From NCBI RefSeq assembly GCF_022662375.1, contig NZ_JAKNQL010000006.1, forward strand, positions 186,001-250,000: a DNA stretch of 64,000 nucleotides. Direction: 5' to 3'. How positions within the stretch are numbered: position 1 is the stretch's first letter; each line of letters opens with the position of its first letter. Position numbers and translations under genes: made by a program. The notes beneath the pieces were generated by a model. That model did not search any database. It worked only from the letters and a program-made list of their open reading frames with translations, and was not told the DNA's origin. The DNA is from Pseudomonas sp. CROZ-RG-20F-R04-15 (lineage in GTDB: Bacteria; Pseudomonadota; Gammaproteobacteria; Pseudomonadales; Pseudomonadaceae). Below are positions 27,149 to 36,563 of this stretch, piece by piece.

Positions 27149-28708
27149 TTACGCTGGCGCGCGGACCAACAACACCCGGGTCACCCGCCGCTCTTCCACG
27201 GCTTTGACCGTCATCTGCCAGCCTTCAAGTTCCAGACGATCACCGATGACCGGCAAGCGGTCGAGCAGGCTCATCACCAACCCGGCCATGGTCTGATAGT
27301 CCTCGGTCGGCTCAGCACCAAACCCGGTGCGCTGGCGTACACGCGCCAGGTTCAGCGCACCGCTGACCATAAACCCGCCCTGCTCCTCGACCACGTCCGG
27401 GCCTTCGATTTCGCTGGCATCCGGCAGCTCACCGGCAATCGATTCGAGGATGTCGGTCATGGTCAACACACCGACAAAATCACCGAATTCGTTGACTACA
27501 AAGGCGATGTGCGTCGAGGCTGCGCGCATCTGTTCCAGTGCGTTGAGGATCGAATAACTGTCGAGCAGGTTGATGGTCTTGCGCGCCAAATGTTCCAGGT
27601 TCGGCTCGGTGCCGGCCAGGTATTCCTTGAGCAGTTCCTTCTTGTGCACGAAGCCCAACGGCTCATCCACCGCACCATTACGAATCAACGGCAGCCGCGA
27701 GTAGGACGAATGCATCAGGCGGGTCCGAATCGCCTCGCGGTCATCGGCCAGATCAATCGTGTCGACATCGGCACGCACGGTCATCAGCCCGCGAATCGGG
27801 CGCTCGGCCAGTTGCAGCACGCCGCTGATCATCACCCGTTCGCGACGGTCGAACAGCTCCGCGCTTGGCGCGTCACCGTCGTCGAGCAGGTCGGAAATCT
27901 CCTCGCCCACTTCTTCCGCCGCCAGTTTGCGCCCGCCCAGCAAACGCATGACTGCGTGCGCCGTGCGCTCACGGATCGGTCGCAAGCCTTGCATCGAGCG
28001 CTTGCGCCGGGCCCGGGCGATCTGGTTGAACACCTCGATCAGAATCGAGAAACCGATGGCGGCATACAGATAGCCTTTCGGAATGTGGAAGCCCAGACCT
28101 TCGGCCGTCAGGGCAAAACCGATCATCATCAGGAAGCCCAGACACAACATGATGACCGTCGGGTGCGCGTTGACGAAGCGCGTCAGCGGCTTGCTGGCGA
28201 CGATCATCAAGCCAATCGAGATGATCACGGCGATCATCATCACCGCCAGTTCATCGACCATGCCCACGGCGGTGATCACCGCATCCAGCGAGAACACCGC
28301 GTCGAGTACCACGATCTGCGCAACGATCGGCCAGAACATCGCATAAGCGCTGTTGGTGGTGCGTTCGCCGACGTGGCCTTCAAGGCGTTCGTGCAATTCC
28401 ATGGTCGCCTTGAACAACAGGAACACACCACCGAACAGCATGATCAGGTCACGGCCGGAGAAGCTCTTGTCGAATACCTCGAACAACGGCTGCGTGAGGG
28501 TCACCAGCCAGGAAATACTCGCCAACAGGCCCAGGCGCATGATCAGCGCCAGCGACAGACCGATAATCCGTGCACGGTCACGCTGATGCGGCGGCAGTTT
28601 GTCCGCAAGAATTGCGATGAACACCAGGTTGTCGATACCCAGCACCAGTTCCAGCACGATCAAAGTCAACAAGCCTAACCAGGCTGTGGGATCCGCTAAC
28701 CATTCCAT
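27149..28708 (-). CDS. TerC-family membrane protein with CBS pair and CorC/HlyC domain
   Basis: 519 aa. N-terminal TerC-type domain of about seven helices (residues ~10-240) with the acidic [11 protein letters not shown] and [11 protein letters not shown] helices thought to bind metal ions. Then a CBS pair (~300-420) and a C-terminal CorC_HlyC transporter-associated domain ([15 protein letters not shown]). Same layout as E. coli YegH/YoaE. Probably a manganese or other divalent cation handling protein of the inner membrane. Stands alone. Confidence 0.87.
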   Translation of the reverse strand: MEWLADPTAWLGLLTLIVLELVLGIDNLVFIAILADKLPPHQRDRARIIGLSLALIMRLGLLASISWLVTLTQPLFEVFDKSFSGRDLIMLFGGVFLLFKATMELHERLEGHVGERTTNSAYAMFWPIVAQIVVLDAVFSLDAVITAVGMVDELAVMMIAVIISIGLMIVASKPLTRFVNAHPTVIMLCLGFLMMIGFALTAEGLGFHIPKGYLYAAIGFSILIEVFNQIARARRKRSMQGLRPIRERTAHAVMRLLGGRKLAAEEVGEEISDLLDDGDAPSAELFDRRERVMISGVLQLAERPIRGLMTVRADVDTIDLADDREAIRTRLMHSSYSRLPLIRNGAVDEPLGFVHKKELLKEYLAGTEPNLEHLARKTINLLDSYSILNALEQMRAASTHIAFVVNEFGDFVGVLTMTDILESIAGELPDASEIEGPDVVEEQGGFMVSGALNLARVRQRTGFGAEPTEDYQTMAGLVMSLLDRLPVIGDRLELEGWQMTVKAVEERRVTRVLLVRAPA

Positions 28709-29005
28709 AAAACGTCTCTATCTCTCTCGGTTAATTCAGGCTGCCGGACACGGCAAAGTGCAACGCGAAGGCTCTGGGGCCTCGTTGGCAACAATAGTCG
28801 GATGTCGGAAAACCGGATGTTGCGAGTGCGTCAAGACCGCGCCGTGGCGCGAGGGGAAGCGGTAACTGGGAGGCTCCGAGAGGGTGTTCATGTAGATCCT
28901 GAATGAAAAATGGCCTTGGAGCGTACAGGCACTGGGAACATTTCCTACAGCGGCAAATCATTTCAAAATCTGTAATCCGCACCGAATACCTCTGTAGGTA
29001 CGGTA
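28709..29005. other. Intergenic region with no recognised element
   Basis: 297 bases upstream of the TerC gene and downstream of the phospholipase D-like gene. I see no gene, REP or clear terminator. Confidence 0.4.
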
Positions 29006-30652
29006 TCAGCGGCCGGCAAAACGCAACCGCGACAACTGCCGCAAATCCCCCTCGACGTAGTAATCACTGGTCCAACTGTCATCCACGGCCAACGGACTCA
29101 CCTGTTTCAACGCCAGTTTCTTCGCGAAATAACGAAACCGGTAATGTTCATAGAACCGCAGCAATTCCAGGCCATAACGATCCGCCAGATCGCTGTCGCC
29201 ACGAATGATCAGGTAGTTTTCATCATTGCCATTGCTGGCCGAAGCACTGAGGTTGTGGCTGCCGCTGATGATCGTCGGGGAGTCTGTGGTGAAGTCAGTG
29301 ACCACCGCTTTGGTATGCACCAGCAGATTGCCTTTCTGGCCTTTCATGTTCTCGCGCAGCCAGCCTTCCAGCCCGGTATTGAGCAGCGCGGTGGCGGCGA
29401 ATTCGGCGCTGCGGTCGGCGTGGAATCCGGTAATCCGGCTGGCGGTGTTCTGCAGGCCATAACGCAGAATGTCATCGTGGGGCTGGCCGAGCAAAGCATT
29501 GAGAATCGCGTCCGGCAGCGAAAACGCCGTAACGAACAGCACGTCCTTTTTTGCCGCGCTGATGATCCGCACGAATTCCTGCAGATCGGCCCCGCCGGTA
29601 CGCGGTGAAAACCCCGCGAACAAAGGTTGCTGCGGATTCATCGGATTGTGTTCGGTGATCCAGTCACGGGTTGCGCCGACGTCGTCCGGGCGCGCCCAGA
29701 TTTGCTCAAACGTTTGCCGATAGCTGGCGGCGATCGATTCATCGTCCAGCACATGCACCACGTTGGCCTGACGATAGACCCCGTTGGCGGTGAAGTTGGT
29801 ACTGCCACACAGCACCGCTGCAGGCTGATGCTCGCCGCTGCCATCGACGCGACTCAGAACGATGAATTTGTTGTGAAAAATGTTATGGGTTACCCGTCCG
29901 CGTTTGCTCGCGAGCGGCAGCGCCGCCAGACTCGCCTCGTTGATCGTGGTGTCTTCGTCATCCGGCCGGGCGTGATACAGCACCCGCACTGTTACGCCCC
30001 GCGCGAACGCCGCGTTCACCGCATCGACAATCGCCTGCAATTGGTATTCATAGATGGCAATGTCCAGCGCCCATTGCTGATCGACGGCGCGCTCGATAAA
30101 ACCCAGCAAGCGCCCGAGCAAGCCGTTTTCCAGCCACTGGCGGGCCGCATCGGGCCAGGCTTCGATCGGCATGTTTTTATTGGCGCTGATCTGCGCGTCG
30201 AGATCGGGAAACTTGCGCTGGAACGCCTGACTGGCGGCAACGGCGCGATTGAATATCACGCTTTGGTTGCTCGGGTGACCGTCATCGGAAGTGATCGTCA
30301 GCTCCAGCGACTCGCCCAACTGCACGGCATCGGCCGTGCCGTAGGCCAGGTGCACCCGATAGTGAAGGGTCATGCCCGGATTGACCGCGTAATCCGCCCA
30401 GCGAAATTTCTGCAATGGGGCGATATCGCTCGGGGTGGCGTGGAACTGGGGAAACGTGTGCGCCTTGCCAGGGAAGGTCAGGCTGTTGAACAGAAACAAC
30501 CAGGGTTTGGCGCCTTGCTGCTTTTCGATGGCAAACCCCAGCAGGCCTTTGCGGCGGGGCTCGGCCAAGTCGATGGCCAGCAGCACGCCGTTGGTACCGG
30601 CGTAGGCTTTGACGCGGAAATCGTCCGCGAGATTTTTGACCAGTACGCGCAT
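29006..30652 (-). CDS. Phospholipase D-like domain protein
   Basis: 548 aa without a signal peptide. Two PLD half-domains: the first HKD-like motif HNKFIVLS (~260) has Ser in place of the usual Asp, the second HTKAVVTD (~443) is complete, each followed by a strand with SxN (GSTNFTANG, GSHNLSASA). The first ~170 residues are a separate beta-rich region. Members act on phosphodiester bonds of lipids or nucleic acids; the unusual first motif may shift specificity. No effector-delivery genes adjoin it. Confidence 0.8.
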   Translation of the reverse strand: MRVLVKNLADDFRVKAYAGTNGVLLAIDLAEPRRKGLLGFAIEKQQGAKPWLFLFNSLTFPGKAHTFPQFHATPSDIAPLQKFRWADYAVNPGMTLHYRVHLAYGTADAVQLGESLELTITSDDGHPSNQSVIFNRAVAASQAFQRKFPDLDAQISANKNMPIEAWPDAARQWLENGLLGRLLGFIERAVDQQWALDIAIYEYQLQAIVDAVNAAFARGVTVRVLYHARPDDEDTTINEASLAALPLASKRGRVTHNIFHNKFIVLSRVDGSGEHQPAAVLCGSTNFTANGVYRQANVVHVLDDESIAASYRQTFEQIWARPDDVGATRDWITEHNPMNPQQPLFAGFSPRTGGADLQEFVRIISAAKKDVLFVTAFSLPDAILNALLGQPHDDILRYGLQNTASRITGFHADRSAEFAATALLNTGLEGWLRENMKGQKGNLLVHTKAVVTDFTTDSPTIISGSHNLSASASNGNDENYLIIRGDSDLADRYGLELLRFYEHYRFRYFAKKLALKQVSPLAVDDSWTSDYYVEGDLRQLSRLRFAGR

Positions 30653-30731
30653 CGCTCACTCCTTGTGATTGGGCTGGGTGCAGCATAGAGCAGGGATGCG
30701 GAAGTGTTTAAATGAAAAACCGAGGTGATGC

Positions 30732-30797
30732 ATTCGCGAGCAGGCTCGCTCCCACATTTGAACGCATTCCAGGGTGGGAGCGAGCCTGCTCGCGAAG
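30732..30797. repeat. REP doublet
   Basis: Inverted REP pair with spacer ATTTGAACGCATTCC between the PLD gene and the chelatase VWA region. Confidence 0.85.
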
Positions 30798-30821
30798 ACG
30801 GCCGATCAATCCCGGAAAATC

Positions 30822-31493
30822 CTAGAGAGAAATCAGCTCATCGATATGTCGATAGTCTGACCCCAGCGCCTCAGCCAGATCCCGCGCCCGGCCCAACCGA
30901 ATCGGCCCGCGCTCGATATCGATCAACAAGCCCGGACACGCCAGCGCCGGCAGTCCCGACCATTGCTTCAAACGCCCATCGGTCACCACCAGCAACCGCT
31001 GCTGCTCGGCAGGAAAGCGCTTGCGCCGCACCGCCAGCCATTGCTCGGCCTGCACCAGTGCCGCCAGTAACGGCGTACCGCCACCGGCCCCCAAAGCCTC
31101 CAGCCAGGTACGCAAACCGCTGGACGCTTTCGACCCTTGGACCTGCCATTGCGGCGCCGAACCACTGGCGGTCAGCAATGCCAGCCGCGCGCGCTGGCGG
31201 TAAGCGTCATCGAACAGTTGTGCGAGCAGGCCTTTGGCATCGCTCAAAGCCTGATGACGCCGCGTCGAGGCCGACGCATCGACGATCACCAGCCACAACT
31301 CATGCGGCGAACGCGTACGCAGTTGAAACAGCAGATCTCCACGCACCCGAGGACGCCCGTTGAGCAGCGTGCCCGGCCAGTTCACCGTCCCGCCACGAGC
31401 GGCATGACGCTTGCCTTGGCGTCCGTTGTCCAGCCGTCCCGCGCGAGGTCTGGCATTCGCCCCCGCTGCGGATCGGGGGCGAATGCCTAAGGC
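30822..31493 (-). CDS. VWA part of ChlD-like metal chelatase subunit, expressed by -1 frameshift from the AAA gene
   Basis: Von Willebrand A domain with the MIDAS start DASAST (VIVDASASTRR), GGGTPLLAAL and a VVTDGR strand. No ATG exists in this frame; an upstream GTG at 31562 lies inside the AAA gene. The frame instead joins the AAA reading frame at the A AAA AAG heptamer 31493-31499. A -1 slip gives an AAA-VWA fusion of about 555 aa (332 + 223), the layout of ChlD/BchD chelatase subunits. With CobN (large subunit, same operon) it would insert cobalt into hydrogenobyrinate diamide. The arginine/proline-rich linker encoded by the hairpin is typical of the ChlD hinge. GTG reinitiation is the alternative. 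Confidence 0.75.
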   Translation of the reverse strand, partial: ALGIRPRSAAGANARPRAGRLDNGRQGKRHAARGGTVNWPGTLLNGRPRVRGDLLFQLRTRSPHELWLVIVDASASTRRHQALSDAKGLLAQLFDDAYRQRARLALLTASGSAPQWQVQGSKASSGLRTWLEALGAGGGTPLLAALVQAEQWLAVRRKRFPAEQQRLLVVTDGRLKQWSGLPALACPGLLIDIERGPIRLGRARDLAEALGSDYRHIDELISL

Positions 31494-31499
31494 TTTTTT
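31452..31499 (-). promoter_or_regulatory. Probable programmed -1 ribosomal frameshift signal (slippery site plus hairpin)
   Basis: On the minus strand, zero-frame codons CCA AAA AAG CCT TAG contain the classic heptamer A AAA AAG (31499-31493), followed after 5 bases by a perfect 14-bp stem GGCATTCGCCCCCG / CGGGGGCGAATGCC (31487-31474 with 31465-31452) closing an 8-base loop. The zero-frame stop TAG overlaps the stem base. Slipping by -1 enters GCC TTA GGC, the VWA frame. Confidence 0.8.
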
Positions 31500-32488
31500 G
31501 GCCAGCTCGGCACTTCTCGACGGGCGCCCGTGGCGAGCGCGGGCGCCGGCATGTCGCCCCACTGGCCCTGCCCTTCGCTCGACGAGGCCTGAGTTTCGGC
31601 CGGCGACTGGGCAGGTTGCTGCGGACTCGATGGCGCTTGCTCGCGACGCCGATGACGCAGGGCAAACTCGGCCACGGCGTCAATATCCTCTTCGCCAATT
31701 TCCTTAGCTCCGCGCCATGCCGCGTGGGCACGCGCCGCGCGCAACCAGACCAGGTCGGCACGCAGACCATCGACGCCGGCGGCGAAACAACGTTCGGTGA
31801 TCTGTGCCAGTGCAGCGTCGTCCAGCGCAATACTGGCCAAGGCATCGCGGGCGTGTTCGCAACGTTCGCGCAACGCTTGTTGCTGTGTTTCCCACTGTGC
31901 GCAGAACGCTTGCGGATCGCAGTCGAAATCCAGACGTCGACGGATGATCTGCCCGCGGTCGGTCGGCACTGTGTGACCACTGAGGACGACGTTCAAGCCA
32001 AAGCGGTCAAGCAGTTGCGGGCGCAACTCGCCTTCTTCGGGGTTCATGGTGCCGATCAGCACGAACTTCGCCGAATGTCGATGGGAAATACCGTCGCGCT
32101 CGATCAGGTTGGTGCCGCTGGCGGCAACGTCGAGCAGCAGATCGACGAGGTGATCCGGCAGCAGATTGACTTCATCGACGTAGAGCACACCACCGTCAGC
32201 CTTGGCCAGCACCCCCGGCGAAAACTGCGCGCGGCCCTCGCTGAGGGCGGCGTCGAGGTCGAGAGTGCCGACCAGACGTTCTTCGGTGGCGCCCAGCGGC
32301 AAGGTGACGAATTGACCACTGGCGAGCAGATCGGCCAGGCCACGGGCCAGCGTGGATTTGGCCATGCCGCGCGGACCTTCGATCAGCACGCCGCCGATTT
32401 TCGGGTCGATGGCGGTGAGGCACAGGGCGAGTTTCATGTCATCGGCGCCGACCACGGCGGAGAGCGGGAAATGCGGGGTGTCGGTCAT
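31487..32488 (-). CDS. AAA+ ATPase subunit of metal chelatase (ChlI-like; short product of a frameshifting chlD-type gene)
   Basis: 333-aa AAA+ protein: Walker A GPRGMAKST (~40), Walker B GGVLYVDEVNLL, sensor LIGTMNPEEGELRPQLLDRFG, all close to ChlI/BchI. The zero-frame product stops 2 codons after the slippery run (PKKP), giving an ATPase without VWA; -1 frameshifting yields the longer AAA-VWA form. Downstream of cobW and cobN on the same strand, so likely the ATPase of a CobN cobaltochelatase instead of CobS/CobT. The 3' ~75 bases overlap the VWA frame. Confidence 0.85.
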   Translation of the reverse strand: MTDTPHFPLSAVVGADDMKLALCLTAIDPKIGGVLIEGPRGMAKSTLARGLADLLASGQFVTLPLGATEERLVGTLDLDAALSEGRAQFSPGVLAKADGGVLYVDEVNLLPDHLVDLLLDVAASGTNLIERDGISHRHSAKFVLIGTMNPEEGELRPQLLDRFGLNVVLSGHTVPTDRGQIIRRRLDFDCDPQAFCAQWETQQQALRERCEHARDALASIALDDAALAQITERCFAAGVDGLRADLVWLRAARAHAAWRGAKEIGEEDIDAVAEFALRHRRREQAPSSPQQPAQSPAETQASSSEGQGQWGDMPAPALATGARREVPSWPKKP

Positions 32489-32549
32489 TTGGGTTTTCTC
32501 TGTCGTGGTCTTTGGTGTGCTTGAGTGTTGTGGGGTGTCAGTTGGGTGG

Positions 32550-32698
32550 CCCTCACCCTAGCCCTCTCCCAAAGGGAAAGGGAACTGACCGAGTTGTTCT
32601 GGCGAGTTACGCCGACCTGAATTATCGAGTTGAACTCCGGCGTAAAAACCAACGAAAACCGGCCCCCTCTCCCTCCGGGAGAGGGCTGGGATGAGGGT
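32550..32698. repeat. CCCTCACCC..CCCTCTCCC palindromic repeat between chelatase ATPase and cobN
   Basis: Same family as 21925-22057: CCCTCACCCTAGCCCTCTCCC at one end and CCCTCTCCCTCCGGGAGAGGG ending GATGAGGG at the other. It lies inside the cobW-cobN-chelatase transcription unit. Confidence 0.8.
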
Positions 32699-32711
32699 AG
32701 CTTTTGACTGG

Positions 32712-35700
32712 CTAAACATCTTCCTCTATATCCAGCAACAGATTCTCCAGCGCCTCTTTATAAGCCCCCGGTTCCTGCCACATCCCCCGCTGCTGCGCCT
32801 CCAGCATGCGCTCGGTCATATCCCGCAGCGCATGCGGATTGTGCTCACGGACAAAATCCCGCGTCGCCGGATCGAGCAAATAGGCATCCGCCAACAACGC
32901 GTACTGGTGGTCGTCGATCAACTGCGTAGTGGCGTCAAACGCAAACAGGTTATCAACCGTCGCCGCCAGTTCGAATGCGCCTTTATAGCCATGGCGCTTG
33001 ACCCCGTCGATCCATTTCGGATTGGCCGCTCGCGAGCGAATCACCCGATTCAGCTCTTCTTTAAGGGTACGAATCTTCGGCAGATCCGGTTGACTATGAT
33101 CGCCGTGATAACTGGCCGCCGCTTCGCCACGCAGGGTTTCCACAGCCGCCAGCATGCCGCCCTGGAATTGGTAATAGTCGTTGGAATCGAGCAGGTCGTG
33201 CTCGCGATTGTCCTGATTCTGCAGCACCGCTTGCACCTGACTCAGGCGCTGGACGAATTGTTCACGGGCGGCCGTGCCTTCGTCGGAACCGCCATAGGCG
33301 TAAGCGCCCCAGTTCAGGTAAACCTCGGCCAGATCCTCGCGGCTCTGCCACAAGCGACCGTCGATGGCGCCTTGCACGCCTGCGCCGTAGGCACCGGGTT
33401 TGGCGCCGAAGATCCGCCAGCCGGCCTGACGCCGCGCCGTTTCTTCATCAAGACCCGATTGCAGCAGCGACTCGCGCTCGGCGCGCACTTTTGCCGCCAG
33501 CGGATTGAGATCGTCCGGCTCGTCCAGCGCGGCCACTGCTTGCACGGCTGCGTCGAACAGGCGGATCAGGTTGGCGAAGGCATCGCGGAAAAATCCGGAG
33601 ACGCGCAACGTGACATCGACGCGCGGACGATCGAGCAGGCTCAACGGCAGAATCTCGAAATCGTCGACGCGTTGACTGCCAGTGGCCCACACCGGACGCA
33701 CGCCCATCAGCGCCATGGCCTGGGCGATGTCGTCGCCGCCGGTGCGCATGGTGGCGGTGCCCCACACGGATAATCCGAGTTGGCGCAGGTGATCACCGTG
33801 GTCCTGGAGATGACGTTCGAGAATCAACGTTGCTGACTGGAAACCGATGCGCCACGCGGTGGTGGTCGGCAGGTTGCGCACGTCGACCGAGTAGAAGTTG
33901 CGGCCGGTCGGCAGCACGTCGAGTCGACCACGGCTGGGTGCGCCGCTGGGGCCGGCGGGGACGAAGCGGCCGCTGAGGGCGTCGAGCAGGCCGCGCATTT
34001 CGGCGCGGCCGCAGGCATCCAGGCGTGGGGCGACGACTTCGCGCAGATTGTCGATGATTGCACTGACTTCAGCCCACGCAGGCCCCTGTGGGAGCGAGCC
34101 TGCTCGCGAAAGCGGTGGGTCAGGTAAATTTATAGCGATTGACACGACGCCTTCGCGAGCAGGCTCGCTCCCACAGGGGATTTGCAGGGATTCGGAAATC
34201 AATTGCGTAGCAAACAGTTCGAGGCGTTCGCGGGTGTCGCCGGCGGTGCGCCAGGACTCGTCGCTTTGCGATTGCAGTACTGCGGGACGCGGGCCTGTCC
34301 ATGGCTCGGCCAACGCACAATCGAGTGGATCGAAACCCAGTTCGAACGCTTTGGCGAGTGCTCGCAATAGACTCGATTGCGCGCCTTTGCCGTCACCTCG
34401 TGGGATACGCAGAAGCGCCAACAACGTATCAATGCGCAGTCGCCCGCTCGGTGACTCGCCAAAAATGTGCAAGCCATCGCGAATCTGCGATTCCTTCAGA
34501 TCACACAAATAGGTATCGAGACGTGGCAGCCAGATCGCCGCATCGGCGTCGCTGTCCAGTCCGGCATCGAGTTGCAGTTCACGGTCGATCTGCGTCTCAC
34601 GCACCAGTTGCAGAATGTCGCGCTGCAACTCGCGGGCGCGGCGCGGATCGAGCAGTTGCGCTTCGTAATACTCGTCGGCCAACAGTTCCAGGTTGCGCAA
34701 CGGGCCATAGGTTTCGGCGCGGGTCAGCGGCGGCATCAAGTGGTCGATGATCACCGCTTGCGTGCGACGTTTGGCCTGAGCGCCCTCGCCCGGGTCGTTG
34801 ACGATAAACGGATAGATGTTCGGCAGCGGCCCGAGCAACGCATCCGGCCAGCAGTTCTCCGAGAGCCCGACGCCTTTGCCCGGCAGCCATTCAAGGTTGC
34901 CGTGCTTGCCGACGTGAATCACGCCGTGGGCGCCGTAGGTATTGCGCAGCCAGAAATAGAACGCGAGATACGCGTGCGGCGGCACCAGATCCGGGTCGTG
35001 ATAGACCGCACTCGGGTCAACCTGATAACCACGCGCCGGTTGAATGCCGACGAAGGTCAGGCCGAAGCGAATGCCGGCGATCATCATGCGCCCGTCGCGG
35101 CACATCGGATCGTTTTGCGGTGATCCCCAACGCTCTGACACAGCGGCGCGATTGGCTTCGGGCAGCGCGTTGAACATCGTCAGGTAAGCGTCCATCGCCA
35201 GACTTTGCTGGCACGGGCGCAGGTCAATCGTGTCGAGATCGTTGCTGACACCACCGAGCAATTGCTGGATCAACTCGGTGCCGCTGTTCGGCAACTCGGC
35301 GGTGACCGGATAACCCTCAACCTGCAACGCCCGCAGGATATTCAGCGCCGCTGCCGGCGTGTCGAGGCCGACGCCGTTGCCGATGCGTCCGTCGCGGGTC
35401 GGGTAGTTGGCGAGAATCAGCGCGATGCGCTTTTCGCCATTCGGCACCCGCGCCAGATCGATCCAGCGCCGCGCCAGTTCAGCGACAAAATCCATGCGCT
35501 CGGGTTGTGCGCGGTAGCAGACCACATCGGACTGGCTACGCTCACTGCGCCACGCCAGATCCTTGAAACTGATCGGCCGGCTGATGATGCGCCCGTCGAG
35601 TTCCGGCAAGGCAATGTGCATCGCCAGATCACGCGGGCCAAGGCCCTGCTCGCTGGCGCGCCAGCCGGGCTCGTTGTCCTGCGCGCAGATCGCCTGAATC

Positions 35701-36560
35701 ACCGGAATGTTGCGGCGAAACGGCCGCAAGTGCGGGGCCTCAGGGCTGGATTGGGCGAACCCGGTGGTGTTGAGAATCACCCCTGCCTCGACTTCGTCCA
35801 GCCAATCCTCGACCACCGTCAGGCAGCCGGGTTCTTTCAGACTGGCCACCGCGATGGGCAACGGGTTAAGCCCCGCCGCCTGCAAGCGCTGGCAGAACAC
35901 ATCGATAAACGCGGTGTTCGCCGCTTGCAGGTGCGAGCGGTAAAACAGCACCGCCGCCACCGGGTTTTCCGGCAGCCATTCGGCTTGCCAGTCGCCCAGT
36001 GCGGCGGTGGTTTTGTTCGGGTGGTAAATCGCCGTGCGCGGCAGGGTTTGCGGTTCTTCCCAGGCGTAATCGCGGGCGAGCCAACGATCAGCCAGGCAGC
36101 GGAAAAAATCCAGCGCATTACCCAGTCCGCCCTGGCGCAAGAACTGCCAGAGGCGGTCGCGATCTTGGGCATTGACGGTGCTCAAGTCGCTGAGCTCCGG
36201 ATCGGGACGGTCATCGCCCGGCACCAGAATCACCTGAACACCGCGCTCGGCCAACTCGACCAAGCGCTCCACGCCATAGCGCCAATAGGCGATGCCGCCG
36301 TGCAGCGAAATCAGGATCACCTTGGCGTGGCGCAGCACTTCATCGACGTACAGATCGACCGAGGCGTGATTCTGCACCTGCATCGGATTGGCCAGACGCA
36401 GGCTCGGATAATCCTCGGGCAACTGCTGCGCGGCTTCAGCGAGCAGCGCCAGGCTGGAGTCGCCGCTGCACAGGATCACCAGCTCGGCAGGGGTTTGGCC
36501 AAGGTCGGCAATGTTGTCATCCGAGACGAATCCGCCGGGCTGAGTCCTGAGCAGGTGCAT
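32712..36560 (-). CDS. cobN: Cobaltochelatase large subunit CobN
   Basis: 1282-aa subunit that binds hydrogenobyrinate a,c-diamide and cobalt. Family core segments are clear: HVGKHGNLEWLPGKGVGLS, YPFIVNDPGEGAQAKRRTQA, ETYGPLRNLELLADEYYEA and VWGTATMRTGGDDIAQA. Only 3 bases separate its ATG from the cobW stop. Residues ~794-826 are translated from a complete REP doublet (34083-34179), about 32 extra residues compared with the roughly 1250 aa usual for pseudomonad CobN; the reading frame is kept. Controlled by the cobalamin riboswitch upstream of cobW. Confidence 0.95.
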   Translation of the reverse strand: MHLLRTQPGGFVSDDNIADLGQTPAELVILCSGDSSLALLAEAAQQLPEDYPSLRLANPMQVQNHASVDLYVDEVLRHAKVILISLHGGIAYWRYGVERLVELAERGVQVILVPGDDRPDPELSDLSTVNAQDRDRLWQFLRQGGLGNALDFFRCLADRWLARDYAWEEPQTLPRTAIYHPNKTTAALGDWQAEWLPENPVAAVLFYRSHLQAANTAFIDVFCQRLQAAGLNPLPIAVASLKEPGCLTVVEDWLDEVEAGVILNTTGFAQSSPEAPHLRPFRRNIPVIQAICAQDNEPGWRASEQGLGPRDLAMHIALPELDGRIISRPISFKDLAWRSERSQSDVVCYRAQPERMDFVAELARRWIDLARVPNGEKRIALILANYPTRDGRIGNGVGLDTPAAALNILRALQVEGYPVTAELPNSGTELIQQLLGGVSNDLDTIDLRPCQQSLAMDAYLTMFNALPEANRAAVSERWGSPQNDPMCRDGRMMIAGIRFGLTFVGIQPARGYQVDPSAVYHDPDLVPPHAYLAFYFWLRNTYGAHGVIHVGKHGNLEWLPGKGVGLSENCWPDALLGPLPNIYPFIVNDPGEGAQAKRRTQAVIIDHLMPPLTRAETYGPLRNLELLADEYYEAQLLDPRRARELQRDILQLVRETQIDRELQLDAGLDSDADAAIWLPRLDTYLCDLKESQIRDGLHIFGESPSGRLRIDTLLALLRIPRGDGKGAQSSLLRALAKAFELGFDPLDCALAEPWTGPRPAVLQSQSDESWRTAGDTRERLELFATQLISESLQIPCGSEPAREGVVSIAINLPDPPLSRAGSLPQGPAWAEVSAIIDNLREVVAPRLDACGRAEMRGLLDALSGRFVPAGPSGAPSRGRLDVLPTGRNFYSVDVRNLPTTTAWRIGFQSATLILERHLQDHGDHLRQLGLSVWGTATMRTGGDDIAQAMALMGVRPVWATGSQRVDDFEILPLSLLDRPRVDVTLRVSGFFRDAFANLIRLFDAAVQAVAALDEPDDLNPLAAKVRAERESLLQSGLDEETARRQAGWRIFGAKPGAYGAGVQGAIDGRLWQSREDLAEVYLNWGAYAYGGSDEGTAAREQFVQRLSQVQAVLQNQDNREHDLLDSNDYYQFQGGMLAAVETLRGEAAASYHGDHSQPDLPKIRTLKEELNRVIRSRAANPKWIDGVKRHGYKGAFELAATVDNLFAFDATTQLIDDHQYALLADAYLLDPATRDFVREHNPHALRDMTERMLEAQQRGMWQEPGAYKEALENLLLDIEEDV
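34083..34179. repeat. REP doublet inserted in frame within cobN
   Basis: 97 bases bounded by CCCCTGTGGG and CCCACAGGGG, with the same units and GCGGTGGGTCA spacer segment as the copy at 8524. On the cobN strand it reads through as PCGSEPARE..PLSRAGSLPQG with no stop. Confidence 0.92.
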
Positions 36561-36563
36561 GAT

